NCBI GenBank assembly: GCA_002351535.1
Contig: DEGR01000048.1
Location: forward strand, 22,794 to 86,793
Source: Lachnospira sp. UBA2821
GTDB lineage: Bacteria; Bacillota; Clostridia; Lachnospirales; Lachnospiraceae
DNA: 64,000 nt
Reading direction: 5' to 3'
Below are positions 36,854 to 46,835 of the stretch, piece after piece. The notes under the pieces were generated by a model, which searched no databases, was not told the origin of the DNA, and saw only the letters and a program-made list of their open reading frames with translations. Both the position numbers and the translations under genes were made by a program. Positions within the stretch are counted from its first letter, which is position 1; the number at the start of each line of letters is the position of its first letter.

Positions 36854-38524
36854 TTAGAATAAGCCTGTGATTTTGCCATTATCATCAACATCTATATTGT
36901 ATGCCGCAGGCATCTTAGGCAGACCCGGCATAGTCATAATCGCACCTGTCACAGCCACTACGAATCCTGCACCTGCCGATACATATACCTCTCTTACATT
37001 TATCTTGAATCCCGTCGGTCTTCCAAGCTTTGTCTGGTCATCAGATAATGAATACTGTGTCTTTGCCATACATACCGGAACATTAGAAAATCCAAGTTCT
37101 GTAATCTTTGCAAGTGCTTTCTTGGCTGCAGGTGAATATGTTACACCATCTGCTCCGTATATCTTTGTTGCTATAGTATCTATCTTATCCTCAAGACTCA
37201 TATCGTCAGGATAAAGTGGTGCATAATTACTTTCTTTATTCTCAATTGTCTCAAGTACTTTATTAGCGAGTTCTATTCCGCCTTCGCCGCCTTTTTCCCA
37301 TACTTTTGCCAATGCAAATTCGCAATTTCTGTCCTTGCAGAATTTCTCAACAAACTGTATTTCTTCATCTGTATCTGTAATAAATGAGTTAAGTGTAACT
37401 ACCACAGGCACACCGAATAGCTGAAGATTCTCAATATGCTTTTCAAGATTCACAATACCTTTTTTGAGTGCTTCAAGATTCTCTGCACTAAGTTCTGTCT
37501 TAGGAACTCCACCGTTATATTTTAATGCTCTTATTGTTGCAACAAGGACTACTGCCGATGGCTTAAGTCCTGCCATACGACATTTAATATCAAGAAACTT
37601 CTCTGCTCCTAAATCTGCTCCGAATCCTGCCTCTGTAACAACATAATCAGCCATCTTAAGTGCTGTCTTTGTTGCTCTTACTGAGTTACATCCATGTGCA
37701 ATATTGGCAAATGGTCCGCCATGCACAAGAGCCGGTGTGTGCTCGAGTGTCTGAATCATGTTTGGCTTAATGGCATCTTTTAACAGTGCTGCCATGGCAC
37801 CCACTGCATTTAACTGTCCTGCCGTAACAGGTTCACCATCTACATTATATGCAACAATTATCTTAGAGAGTCTTTCTTTTAAATCTTTCATATCATTTGC
37901 AAGACATAATATAGCCATTATCTCTGATGCAACTGTTATTACAAAATGGTCTTCTCTTACATATCCGTCCATCTTTGAACCAAGACCTACAACGATGTTT
38001 CTGAGCACGCGGTCATTCATGTCCTCACATCTTTTCCATACAATCTGTCTTGTATCGATATTAAGCTTATTTCCCTGCTGGATGTGGTTGTCAAGGAGTG
38101 CTGCCAAAAGGTTATTTGCCGATGTTATAGCATGAAAATCTCCTGTAAAATGAAGATTTAAGTCTTCCATAGGTACCACCTGAGCATATCCGCCACCTGC
38201 TGCTCCGCCTTTAATTCCAAAACATGGTCCCAAAGAAGGCTCTCTAAGCGCAATAATGGCTTTTTTATTAAGTCTGCCAAGTGCCTCTCCAAGCCCTACT
38301 GTTACGGTTGTCTTTCCCTCTCCTGCCGGTGTAGGATTGATAGCAGTTACAAGTATAAGCTTTCCGTCTTCATTGGACTCAATGCTTTTCATATACTCAT
38401 CCGTAAGTTTTGCCTTATATTTTCCATAAAGTTCTAAATCATCTTCCTTTAAACCAATCCCGGCTGCTACTTCTTTAATTGGGAGCATTACTGCTTCCTG
38501 TGCGATTTCAATATCTGTTTTCAT
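36854..38524 (-). CDS. fhs: Formate-tetrahydrofolate ligase
   Basis: ATP-dependent synthesis of 10-formyl-THF from formate, used for fMet-tRNA and purines and in acetogens for the Wood-Ljungdahl branch. 556 residues, the normal length. '[20 protein letters not shown]' is the ATP loop near 60; '[20 protein letters not shown]' and '[19 protein letters not shown]' are signatures. 15 bp before dapF. It supplies folD and fmt in this cluster. Confidence 0.97.
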   Translation of the reverse strand: MKTDIEIAQEAVMLPIKEVAAGIGLKEDDLELYGKYKAKLTDEYMKSIESNEDGKLILVTAINPTPAGEGKTTVTVGLGEALGRLNKKAIIALREPSLGPCFGIKGGAAGGGYAQVVPMEDLNLHFTGDFHAITSANNLLAALLDNHIQQGNKLNIDTRQIVWKRCEDMNDRVLRNIVVGLGSKMDGYVREDHFVITVASEIMAILCLANDMKDLKERLSKIIVAYNVDGEPVTAGQLNAVGAMAALLKDAIKPNMIQTLEHTPALVHGGPFANIAHGCNSVRATKTALKMADYVVTEAGFGADLGAEKFLDIKCRMAGLKPSAVVLVATIRALKYNGGVPKTELSAENLEALKKGIVNLEKHIENLQLFGVPVVVTLNSFITDTDEEIQFVEKFCKDRNCEFALAKVWEKGGEGGIELANKVLETIENKESNYAPLYPDDMSLEDKIDTIATKIYGADGVTYSPAAKKALAKITELGFSNVPVCMAKTQYSLSDDQTKLGRPTGFKINVREVYVSAGAGFVVAVTGAIMTMPGLPKMPAAYNIDVDDNGKITGLF

Positions 38525-38560
38525 TATTTTACCTCTCTTTATATATATTTATATTAGTAA

Positions 38561-41308
38561 CTATTTGTTATCATTATTCTTAAGGTACTCTTCAAACTGC
38601 TCTAATGTCATCAATACCTTTCTTGGCTTAGTTCCATCTTCTTCACCTACTACTCCCGCCTGTTCAAGTTGGTCAATGATTCTTGCTGCCCTGTTAAATC
38701 CAACTCTGAACATTCGCTGTATCATACTTGTAGAACCTTTGCCTTTTTCTATAACGAATTTTCCCGCCTCTGCAAAATATGCATCAACAGCACTCTCATC
38801 TTCATTTGCACCCTGACTGTCATTGCCCTGGACAGACACTATAGGCTGATTCGTAATGTCTTCATTATACTCTATCTTCTCAGTATGTGATACTATAAAT
38901 TCAACTACCGACTGTACTTCGCTGTCCGATACAAATGCTCCCTGTACACGTACAGGTTTCACATATCCCGACGGATAGAAAAGCATGTCCCCATTTCCAA
39001 GAAGTTTCTCTGCACCATTTATATCAATAATGGTTCTTGAGTCAACTCCCGACGACACCAGTAAAGCAACCCTTGATGGTATGTTTGCTTTAATAAGTCC
39101 TGTTACAACATCTACGGAAGGTCTCTGTGTTGCAATTACAAGATGTATTCCGGCAGCCCTTGCTAACTGTGCAAGACGGCATATATATGTCTCTACCTCC
39201 TTTGCCGCAACCATCATAAGGTCCGCAAGTTCGTCGATTATAATAAGAATCTGTGACATTCTCTCAGGTCTTTCTTCGCTTTCTTTTAACTCAACCTTTT
39301 CTATTTTTTCATTATATCCCTTAACATCTCTTACACCATATTTGGCAAATTCCTCATACCTTCTTGTCATCTCAGATGCTGCCCATGCAAGCGCTCCTGC
39401 AGCTTTCTTCGGGTCTGTTACAACCGGTGTCAATAAATGTGGTATTCCATTGTAAACTCCAAATTCAACTACCTTTGGGTCTACTATAAGAAGTTTTACT
39501 TCATTTGGGTCTACCCTGAACAGAATACTCATTATAATGGAATTGGTAAAGACTGATTTTCCTGAACCTGTCGTACCCGCTATAAGCATATGAGGCATCT
39601 TTGCTATATCCGCCACAATAACATTTCCTGCTATATCCTTACCTGCAGCAAATGCAAGCTTTGAAGGATGATTCATAAGCTCATCTGATTCTATAAGGTC
39701 TCTTAGAAATACCGGTTCTCTCTTATCATTAGGCACTTCTATTCCAACCGCCGCCTTTCCCGGTATCGGTGCTTCTATTCTTATATCTGCTGCTGCAAGA
39801 TTAAGCTTTATATCATCTGTAAGTGCTGTTATCTTGCTGACCTTCGTTCCCATTTCCGGCTGAATCTCGTATCTCGTAACGGATGGTCCTCTGCTTTCAT
39901 TAGTTACTGTGACATTTACGCCGAAATTCTTAAGAATTTCTTCAAGCTTTAATGCCGTTTCGCTAAGTCCCTGTGTCTGTGGTCTCTTTGAAGCCACACC
40001 CTTTTTTAACAGGCTGAGAGGTGGGAATTCGTAACGGTATACTTCATTATCAGCATTCTTCTTCTCAACAACTCTTCCCTTCTCGGGTGGAGACGTCACT
40101 CCCTCGCTCATATCAGCCTGAGTTCTCTCTACACCTTTATTTGCAGGAGCAGGCGGAACATTAGTAAATGGTTTCCTGTCCATTACGGCTTTTGCGGATT
40201 TACTTACCTGAATCTTCTCTTTAGGTGTAAACACTTCATTTTCATCCGCTTCATTGTTTATTGGTGAATTTTTCTCAACAGTTGAAGTGTTGGATTTTTT
40301 ATTTGAAACAGGTTTTGTGTATGTAACAGCTTCTCTTAATGCACCCTCATTATTCTCAACTCTGTTATTCTCAACTCTGTTATTCTCAACTCTGTTGTTC
40401 TCAACCTTATCATTCTCAACTTTATTATTCTCACCTTTAATGACTATTCCATTAGGAAACTCCTCATGTATTTCATGAAGTCCTTCATCCTGTCTGTTAG
40501 GATTAATCAATTGTAAATCCGTCGCAACTCCTGACACTTTATGTTTTTTATTTCTGCGTATGTCCCTGTCATTTCTTATAATATCACTCTCACGCTGCAT
40601 ACGCTTTATATTGCCTTTGGTTGCTTTATATCCCGACTTAATTCCGCCAACCAGTGACCTCTCTGTTATAAGTATAATACATATTAATGATAAGAATAAT
40701 ATAAAAACATAAGCTCCTACTATTCCTATTATTCCCGACGTTCCTACTGCTATTAAACCGCCGGTAATTCCACCTCCTGCCCTTCTCGTAGAACAGACAC
40801 TATAAAAATCTATATTATCTGTACCACTATAAACAAGCTGTGCCAACGCACACATCAGTAAAAACAGTAGTATTCCTGACACAAGCTTTACAGGCATTTT
40901 TGAATTGCCAAAATTAACTATAAAGAATATATATCCGATGAAAAGAGCAATCGGAAATATGTATGCCAGAATTCCAAACATTCCAAACATAATATTTCCC
41001 AATACTTTTCCAAGTTTTCCCATCACACCAAAATTACTGAGTTCAAGCATTACGGCAATCGCAAATGACACCCATAATTTTATCTCTATATGAAGTCTCG
41101 CCTCTTTGGCAGAAACAATTCTTTCATATTTAATATCATGACTGTTATTTGTATTTTTCTTAGTTTTCTGCCTTGTCTGTGACTTTGCCGGTGTTTTTGA
41201 GGATGTTGCAGTCTTTCTACCCGTATTCTTTGCAGTTTTACCGGAAGATGTATTACCTTTTTTAGTTGAAGTATTTGACTTTTTTTTCTGTGTTCCAGCC
41301 ATCTTCAA
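38561..41308 (-). CDS. ftsK: DNA translocase FtsK/SpoIIIE
   Basis: Membrane-anchored ATPase that pumps chromosome DNA through the division or spore septum. 915 residues: a Lys/Thr/Ser-rich start, four N-terminal membrane segments (residues 75-220), a long variable linker with tandem VENNR repeats, and a RecA-like motor with 'AGTTGSGKSVFTNSII' near 590, 'ILIIIDELADLMMVAAKEVE' near 700 and 'LLGNGDMLFYPSG'. The C-terminal winged-helix gamma domain has 'GSTSMIQRMFRVGFNRAARI'. The start is either TTG 41308 (AAAGGA nine bases away) or ATG 41302. Whether it acts in division or sporulation cannot be told. Confidence 0.95.
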   Translation of the reverse strand: MKMAGTQKKKSNTSTKKGNTSSGKTAKNTGRKTATSSKTPAKSQTRQKTKKNTNNSHDIKYERIVSAKEARLHIEIKLWVSFAIAVMLELSNFGVMGKLGKVLGNIMFGMFGILAYIFPIALFIGYIFFIVNFGNSKMPVKLVSGILLFLLMCALAQLVYSGTDNIDFYSVCSTRRAGGGITGGLIAVGTSGIIGIVGAYVFILFLSLICIILITERSLVGGIKSGYKATKGNIKRMQRESDIIRNDRDIRRNKKHKVSGVATDLQLINPNRQDEGLHEIHEEFPNGIVIKGENNKVENDKVENNRVENNRVENNRVENNEGALREAVTYTKPVSNKKSNTSTVEKNSPINNEADENEVFTPKEKIQVSKSAKAVMDRKPFTNVPPAPANKGVERTQADMSEGVTSPPEKGRVVEKKNADNEVYRYEFPPLSLLKKGVASKRPQTQGLSETALKLEEILKNFGVNVTVTNESRGPSVTRYEIQPEMGTKVSKITALTDDIKLNLAAADIRIEAPIPGKAAVGIEVPNDKREPVFLRDLIESDELMNHPSKLAFAAGKDIAGNVIVADIAKMPHMLIAGTTGSGKSVFTNSIIMSILFRVDPNEVKLLIVDPKVVEFGVYNGIPHLLTPVVTDPKKAAGALAWAASEMTRRYEEFAKYGVRDVKGYNEKIEKVELKESEERPERMSQILIIIDELADLMMVAAKEVETYICRLAQLARAAGIHLVIATQRPSVDVVTGLIKANIPSRVALLVSSGVDSRTIIDINGAEKLLGNGDMLFYPSGYVKPVRVQGAFVSDSEVQSVVEFIVSHTEKIEYNEDITNQPIVSVQGNDSQGANEDESAVDAYFAEAGKFVIEKGKGSTSMIQRMFRVGFNRAARIIDQLEQAGVVGEEDGTKPRKVLMTLEQFEEYLKNNDNK
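40352..40441. repeat. 15-bp tandem repeat inside ftsK
   Basis: Six consecutive copies of a 15-bp unit (ATTCTCAACTCTGTT on the plus strand); three copies are nearly identical and the outer ones have drifted. In frame they encode V-E-N-N-R/K in the flexible linker between the membrane and motor domains, so copy-number change would keep the frame. Confidence 0.85.
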
Positions 41309-41350
41309 GTAACCGTTTCCTTTCTATGTTGCAATCTCAATTTCACACCA

Positions 41351-42217
41351 CTAAATAACAAAATTGGCTATAATTGCAACACAACCTACTATTGCACAAT
41401 AATATGAAAAATATCTGAACTTTTTGTTTTTAATAAGTACAAGCATAGCTTTGATGCATATAAATCCTACTACACCTGCCACTACGGTTCCTGCAATATA
41501 ACACATTAACTCTGAACCTGTAATTGCATTTTCAGGGTCAAATAAATCTTTAATATCAAGAATATTTGCTCCAAGAATCGCAGGTATTGACATTATAAAT
41601 GAATATTTAACAGCAAACTTTCTGTCAAATCCAAGTAACCGCTCTATGGTTATTGTAGTTCCGGACCTTGATAATCCGGGAAGTGTTGCAATTCCCTGCG
41701 ATACCCCGACAATCACCGCATCCTTATATGAAACTTTATCTTCTTTCTTTCTTTTATCAGGTAACTCATCTACTATGTATAAAAGACACGCTGTAATAAG
41801 AAGGCTTAAACCTACTACTAAAAGACTTGGATTATCCATATTAAATATCTTCTTAAACAGAAGACCTATTATACCTGTTGGAATTGTTGATACAATTATA
41901 AGCATAACAAAACGTCTGTAAGGTGTACTTATAATCTTTCTGTATGCTCTTTTATCCTTCTTAAAAAAGCATACGATATTATGAAATGCATCAACTATTA
42001 TCATTACTCCTTCTTTGATTAACTCCCATATATCTTTCCAATATACGATAAACACAGCTACAAGTGTTCCAAAGTGTAACATCAGATCAAATGTAAGACC
42101 AACATCTGATAATCCAAACAGCTTTTTGAATAAAGCAAGGTGTCCTGAGCTGCTTACCGGCAAAAACTCTGCCAGTCCCTGTACAATTCCCAATATAATT
42201 GCTTCTATAAAACTCAT
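41351..42217 (-). CDS. uppP: Undecaprenyl-diphosphate phosphatase
   Basis: Membrane phosphatase regenerating undecaprenyl phosphate for wall synthesis, and conferring bacitracin tolerance. About 288 residues after choosing ATG 42217 (MSFIEAIILGIVQG), which has AAAGGA about ten bases upstream and matches family starts; the frame is open 24 codons further up. Signatures 'GLAEFLPVSSSGHLALF' and 'GLSRSGTTITIERLLG' hold the active-site residues. About eight membrane segments. Lies 42 bp upstream of the ftsK start. Confidence 0.95.
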   Translation of the reverse strand: MSFIEAIILGIVQGLAEFLPVSSSGHLALFKKLFGLSDVGLTFDLMLHFGTLVAVFIVYWKDIWELIKEGVMIIVDAFHNIVCFFKKDKRAYRKIISTPYRRFVMLIIVSTIPTGIIGLLFKKIFNMDNPSLLVVGLSLLITACLLYIVDELPDKRKKEDKVSYKDAVIVGVSQGIATLPGLSRSGTTITIERLLGFDRKFAVKYSFIMSIPAILGANILDIKDLFDPENAITGSELMCYIAGTVVAGVVGFICIKAMLVLIKNKKFRYFSYYCAIVGCVAIIANFVI

Positions 42218-42285
42218 TTTTTCAATCCTTTCCTTCGTCCTAATAGACATATTCGTTAACATTGTACTATTTATTTGAAAATAAT

Positions 42286-42957
42286 TCAAGCACTGTGACT
42301 GTTATCTATCATCTTATACAATCTGTCAAATGCCTCTTTTATCCCTCCTACTTCATTAATAAGTCCACACTCAACAGCCTCCTCTCCAACAAGGATTGTT
42401 CCAAGATCTTTTGTAAAGGTATCTGAATTCATCATAAGTTCCTCAATCCTGCCTTTCTCAATACATGAATGTTCTTCTATAAAGCCGGTAATCCTCGATT
42501 GGATAATTCTGAAATAATCATATGTCTTCTGCGCCCCAATTATCATTCCACTCATTCTCACAGGATGAACAACCATTGTTCCCGATGGTACTATGAAAGA
42601 ATAATCCGCTGATACACTTAGTGGAATGCCTATTGAATGACTTCCTCCAAGTACCAGGGACACTACGGGTTTACTCATGGATGCTATCATTTCTGCAATA
42701 GCAAGACCGCACTCCACATCGCCCCCTGTCGTATTAATTATCATAAGTATTCCGTCATATTCACTACTGTCTTCAACCAAAACCAGTTGCGGAAGTATAT
42801 GTTCGTACTTTGTTGTCTTTGTTGTTGCAGGAAGAACATCATGCCCTTCTATTTCTCCTATAACAGACAAAAGATATATATTATATCCCTTTTTATTATC
42901 TTTAAGTTCCACAGTACCATACTCTTTTATATCTTCTCTTTTTTTATCTTTGCACAT
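42286..42957 (-). CDS. tepA: ClpP-family serine protease, TepA-like
   Basis: About 223 residues with a ClpP fold: 'MIINTTGGDVECGLAIAEMI', nucleophile Ser in 'SLVLGGSHSIGIPL', and His in 'GTMVVHPVRMSG'. Unlike true ClpP the motif is G-G-S-H rather than A-S-M-A, which is typical of translocation-enhancing protein TepA. In Bacillus the tepA homologue also sits beside the ftsK/spoIIIE homologue, so the context agrees. The start is uncertain: ATG 42957 is far (16 bp) from AAAGG, while an in-frame GTG at 42972 nearly touches it. Confidence 0.82.
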   Translation of the reverse strand: MCKDKKREDIKEYGTVELKDNKKGYNIYLLSVIGEIEGHDVLPATTKTTKYEHILPQLVLVEDSSEYDGILMIINTTGGDVECGLAIAEMIASMSKPVVSLVLGGSHSIGIPLSVSADYSFIVPSGTMVVHPVRMSGMIIGAQKTYDYFRIIQSRITGFIEEHSCIEKGRIEELMMNSDTFTKDLGTILVGEEAVECGLINEVGGIKEAFDRLYKMIDNSHSA

Positions 42958-43051
42958 AAAAATAGCACACACACCTTTCTAGTGTAATCGACATATTTAT
43001 TTCCATATCATGTCAGCTTCACTAATATAAGTATGTATGCTATCTGTTCAT

Positions 43052-45166
43052 TTATGCATTTACATCTACTTTTTCGATTATGTCTATGAGCTTATTGTAA
43101 CGCTGTATCTCAAGCTCCTTATTCTCAAACTGGTCAATTACCATATTAAGTTCATTCGTAATATCTTTAAGAAGATTATCTGCAAATGTTCTCTTTAATT
43201 CATCAATTCCATCTTCAAATCTCATTACTTCATGCTCTAACTTCTTACAAATACCTTCCCTTACATCATAGATTGTATCTGATAATACCTTTTTGAAGTT
43301 TGACTTCATTGAATTACTCTTAATCTCTCCCGTAAATTCTGATGTAATAATATCTTCAAAAGGTGCAGTAGGAAATTCTATTGCAGGAATTCTTATACCA
43401 TTAAGCGTCCTCTCTACAAGAAGCTTATAATATGAAGCATCATAGTTATCTCCAAGTGCATCAAGATTCTCTATAATAATGCTTAAAAGCTTATTCTTAA
43501 GTACCGATATGTCTAATGATTTATTGAATGTAAGTTCAATACATTCCTTGCCATCCTCAACAAAATTTCTTATATTTTCTATTGCATCATATGCATCAAT
43601 ATACGAATATTTCTCATCATAACTATATATAACTCTTGATGTAGTTCCCCATGTCCATGGTTTGAACCATTTTGCATTAGATTCTTTCCTAATCTCAAAA
43701 TGTGTCGTTATTCCTTCTTTTTCAGATACCTGAAGATACTCACGGTTATATGCCCTTATCTCACTTATAGCCTGAAGTTTATACTGCTCTATCTTCTCTT
43801 TAAGGTCATTGAATACAACCTCAAGATTCACATTCATCTTGTTAATCTGTGATGTTATATTTTTCTTCTGTTCTGAAAGCTTTTCCTTGTCATATTTGTT
43901 AAGCTGTGTAATTCTGTTTTTTGCAAGGTTCTGAATTCGCATAAGCTTATCTTTAAGCTCATCTTTGGCATCAGGAATAAATGTAGATGCTTTTTCTTCC
44001 AGCATTATATCCTTTTTACTTACAACTTCATCAAAGATATTACGGATTTCATCCATATTACCTATCTTCATAAGCTGTTCCTTTGTAACCGGACCTTTAG
44101 AAGCAAAATCATCATATACCTTCTGTTCTTTCTTTGTAAGATTCTTTAAATCCTTCTTCGCCATATTTTCTGCAATGGCTGAAACAAACACGGGATGTTT
44201 GAACTGTTCTATAAGTTCAACATCAACATAATAATTATTATTTCTATATGTATTAAATGCCGATTCTGCATATTCGGTAAGCTGCTTCTTTGTATACTCA
44301 AATGCCTCATCCAGTGAATCTTTTGACCATAAAGTATCTCTTATTCCGTCATCAACTCTGCTGCATACAAGTACAACCTTCTTAACGCCCTTCTTAGGAA
44401 GCTGTGACGCTACAAGATCTATATCATTTTTATCAAGAAATGATGTTGATTTGCTAAGGAAGAATACTACATCACACAATTCCATAAACTGTTTCGTCTT
44501 ATCAACTCTTGATAAAATCGGGTCATATAATCCCGGCGTATCTACAATTGAGATATCTTCCAACTCTTCCCTGTCCGTATAAATGCTTACGCTCTTAACC
44601 AATGGTGTATATTTACCATTTTCTCCAACATAATCATTTATATTCTCCATCAGTTCTTCATAAGATTCATAATATATAACTTCTTTTTGTTTTGTGATAA
44701 AATCCTGCGCATTGAGATTTCTTTCTTCCGTCATTGTCATTATCTCATGTGCAACTTTATATTCATTCTTTTCTCTGTCACCGGATGCTGCCGCATTAAT
44801 CAGTTTCCACTCTTCCCTTGTAAAATACTCAACCTCAAGTCTGTTCTCGGCATCGTATTCTATCTTTGTGAGAACTGCTGTCTTAGGTGTTACGGCAGAT
44901 GGCAGAACCGGATTTCCCTCAAACATTAAAGTATTAAGAAATGAGGATTTTCCCACCTTAACTCTTCCGATGATGCCAATATTCAGCTTTCTGTCTTCTC
45001 TGAAAAAATCATCTGTCTTACTTCGAAAGCTCTTCTTAATCAAAGCTATATCAAATAAATCAATTTCATTTTCAAATTCCTGCAGATTTCTATACACATT
45101 ATCTACTTTATCCAGAAACTTACCAAACTCTACCTCGTTGTCCTTGGTTCTGTTAAAAATATCCAT
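43052..45166 (-). CDS. Dynamin-family large GTPase, first of a tandem pair (706-residue frame)
   Basis: A bacterial dynamin-like protein of about 704 residues. GTPase motifs: G1 'GIIGRVKVGKSSFLNTL' near 68, G2 Thr in 'PSAVTPKTAVLTKI', G3 'IVDTPGLYDPILS' near 215, and an atypical G4 'VCSRVDDG'. After the GTPase domain the protein is mostly helical and charged ('IQNLAKNRITQLNKYDKEKL'), with no obvious membrane segment. Bacterial dynamins remodel membranes or act in defence; the role here is unknown. AGGAGG lies eight bases before ATG 45166, so that start is preferred to the ATG at 45172. Six bp separate the 45172 ATG from the partner gene. Confidence 0.85.
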   Translation of the reverse strand: MDIFNRTKDNEVEFGKFLDKVDNVYRNLQEFENEIDLFDIALIKKSFRSKTDDFFREDRKLNIGIIGRVKVGKSSFLNTLMFEGNPVLPSAVTPKTAVLTKIEYDAENRLEVEYFTREEWKLINAAASGDREKNEYKVAHEIMTMTEERNLNAQDFITKQKEVIYYESYEELMENINDYVGENGKYTPLVKSVSIYTDREELEDISIVDTPGLYDPILSRVDKTKQFMELCDVVFFLSKSTSFLDKNDIDLVASQLPKKGVKKVVLVCSRVDDGIRDTLWSKDSLDEAFEYTKKQLTEYAESAFNTYRNNNYYVDVELIEQFKHPVFVSAIAENMAKKDLKNLTKKEQKVYDDFASKGPVTKEQLMKIGNMDEIRNIFDEVVSKKDIMLEEKASTFIPDAKDELKDKLMRIQNLAKNRITQLNKYDKEKLSEQKKNITSQINKMNVNLEVVFNDLKEKIEQYKLQAISEIRAYNREYLQVSEKEGITTHFEIRKESNAKWFKPWTWGTTSRVIYSYDEKYSYIDAYDAIENIRNFVEDGKECIELTFNKSLDISVLKNKLLSIIIENLDALGDNYDASYYKLLVERTLNGIRIPAIEFPTAPFEDIITSEFTGEIKSNSMKSNFKKVLSDTIYDVREGICKKLEHEVMRFEDGIDELKRTFADNLLKDITNELNMVIDQFENKELEIQRYNKLIDIIEKVDVNA

Positions 45167-45178
45167 CACCATATCCTC

Positions 45179-46810
45179 CTATGACAAATTATCCATTCTG
45201 AATGCCTCAACCACCTTAAGATCTGCTTCAAGATTTTCTGTCTGAACTATTCTGTTATTCTCTTCAATGCTTATATCAGTCTCAATATCACGAAGTGATT
45301 TCTGAAGCATCTCCCTTTGTTTCATTACATCCTGTTCTATTTTCTGGTTTATCTTTGATATGTAATTGTTAATAGCAAGCTCAATACTGTCTGTAGTCTG
45401 TCTTGTGACTTCATTTACTATATCATTGGCAGCTTTATCTATCTCTAATTGCTTCTTTCTGTTATTTTTTATATTATGTAAAGTATCTGCCGTTATTCCT
45501 ACTATTGCTCCAACTGCTGCAGCTATGGGATTAGCTATTGCAAATCCGACACCTGCGAGTACTACAGGCAGTGCCGACTTGGCTACTTCTTCCGGAATAC
45601 TCTGGTTCACCGCTGCCTTGACATTTCTTATTATCTCATCATCGTCCGGAAACTGTATAGTAATCATCTCTGATATATGATTAACATATTTCTTAAGTTT
45701 TGGTTCAAACTCTGTGTTTATTCCTACTCTTACAGAACGTCTCACAATAGAATTGACTTTATCTGTAATATCATTACCATTCTCAAGCATGGCACTTATG
45801 GTTGGCAGGCTTGATTCCAAATCTCCTTTAACATGTTCCCTGATAGAATTTATACATACTTTAGCCTGTCTCTGGAAATTATGTTTCTCCCTGTCAATCT
45901 CAAGTGTAAGCTCCTGTATTTTCTTTTCAGTCTTTTCTTTCTCCTGCTCAAGTCTCGAAGTTGAAAGACACGCTTTATCAATTCTTTCTATAAGATATAC
46001 CTCAGCATATTTCGAACAGTTTCTAAGATGCTCTGAATATTTATTAACAAATATCTGATCTGTCTTGCCCTGAATCTCAATAAGTATTTCTTTTAATTCA
46101 TCAACATTAACCCTGCCATATGAATCCACACATGCAACCTTTACATCATCCTGTCCGATTATCCTGCCAACCAGCTTCTTTAACAATGCTTTACATTCTT
46201 CAAGTTCATCATCATCAAGTCTGTGGCTTTTTGTAATCACAACATATACCGGCATGTTATATACTCTTAATTCTTTAAGAAAATCCGATATACTTTCCTT
46301 AAGTACCGGTTCATCTGATGATACCACAAGCAGATATGCCAGACTGTTAGGAAGGTACTGGTCAATTGCCCTGTTATGAAGTTCAATACTTGTATCAAAT
46401 CCCGGCAAATCCACTATATTTACTGACTTTATCTGTTTTAAAAACTCACTGTCATATTCTATCTTAACAAGATTAGTTGTCTGTATCGTAAGCCCTTTAA
46501 GTGGCAGCTCTTCTATCTTTCTTTCTATAACACATTTTTTATCATATTGGTATACTTTATTATTGCCATAATATACCTCTGTTGGAACAGCTGTTTCAGG
46601 CGTAATCTCGACACTAAGAAGAGGCTTTCCTATCACTGCATTAATCATTGAACTTTTGCCTGTACTAAAATTACCTACGACGGGTGTATTTACCCTATAT
46701 GTATCCATACTTTCTAATATTTCCTGTGTTTCTTCATAAGGAATATCATATTTTTTCTGAATCTCAATAAGCTTTTGAAATTTTTCTTTGTACTCGTCTA
46801 AATATTTCAT
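45179..46810 (-). CDS. Dynamin-family GTPase with hydrophobic membrane segment, second of the tandem pair
   Basis: 543 residues. G1 'VVGNFSTGKSSMINAVIG' at about 40, G2 Thr in 'EITPETAVPTEV', G3 'IVDLPGFDTSIEL' near 133, G4-like 'VYVVITKSHRLDD' (the usual T/N-K-x-D is altered). A long helical region follows, then a hydrophobic stretch 'VVLAGVGFAIANPIAAAVGA' near 415, a plausible membrane paddle, then another coiled-coil-like tail. It is translated just before the larger dynamin and 25 bp after the LacI-type regulator gene. Paired dynamins in Campylobacter and Nostoc form hetero-oligomers; the same is likely here. Confidence 0.85.
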   Translation of the reverse strand: MKYLDEYKEKFQKLIEIQKKYDIPYEETQEILESMDTYRVNTPVVGNFSTGKSSMINAVIGKPLLSVEITPETAVPTEVYYGNNKVYQYDKKCVIERKIEELPLKGLTIQTTNLVKIEYDSEFLKQIKSVNIVDLPGFDTSIELHNRAIDQYLPNSLAYLLVVSSDEPVLKESISDFLKELRVYNMPVYVVITKSHRLDDDELEECKALLKKLVGRIIGQDDVKVACVDSYGRVNVDELKEILIEIQGKTDQIFVNKYSEHLRNCSKYAEVYLIERIDKACLSTSRLEQEKEKTEKKIQELTLEIDREKHNFQRQAKVCINSIREHVKGDLESSLPTISAMLENGNDITDKVNSIVRRSVRVGINTEFEPKLKKYVNHISEMITIQFPDDDEIIRNVKAAVNQSIPEEVAKSALPVVLAGVGFAIANPIAAAVGAIVGITADTLHNIKNNRKKQLEIDKAANDIVNEVTRQTTDSIELAINNYISKINQKIEQDVMKQREMLQKSLRDIETDISIEENNRIVQTENLEADLKVVEAFRMDNLS

Positions 46811-46835
46811 TGCTGCCTCCCATAAAATATCACTA

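Noticed and set aside
40352..40441. CRISPR-like array
   Set aside because: The units are 15 bp, adjacent without spacers, and in frame within ftsK.
40254..40478. Plus-strand frame with S-T-L-L-F repeats
   Set aside because: It is the antisense reading of the VENNR repeats in ftsK and lacks a ribosome site.
42286..42957. Housekeeping ClpP protease
   Set aside because: The nucleophile motif is G-G-S-H-S and the N-terminus differs; context beside ftsK fits TepA better.
43052..46810. A recognised anti-phage defence island
   Set aside because: Apart from the dynamins no defence gene, mobile element or integrase is nearby; defence is only one possible role.
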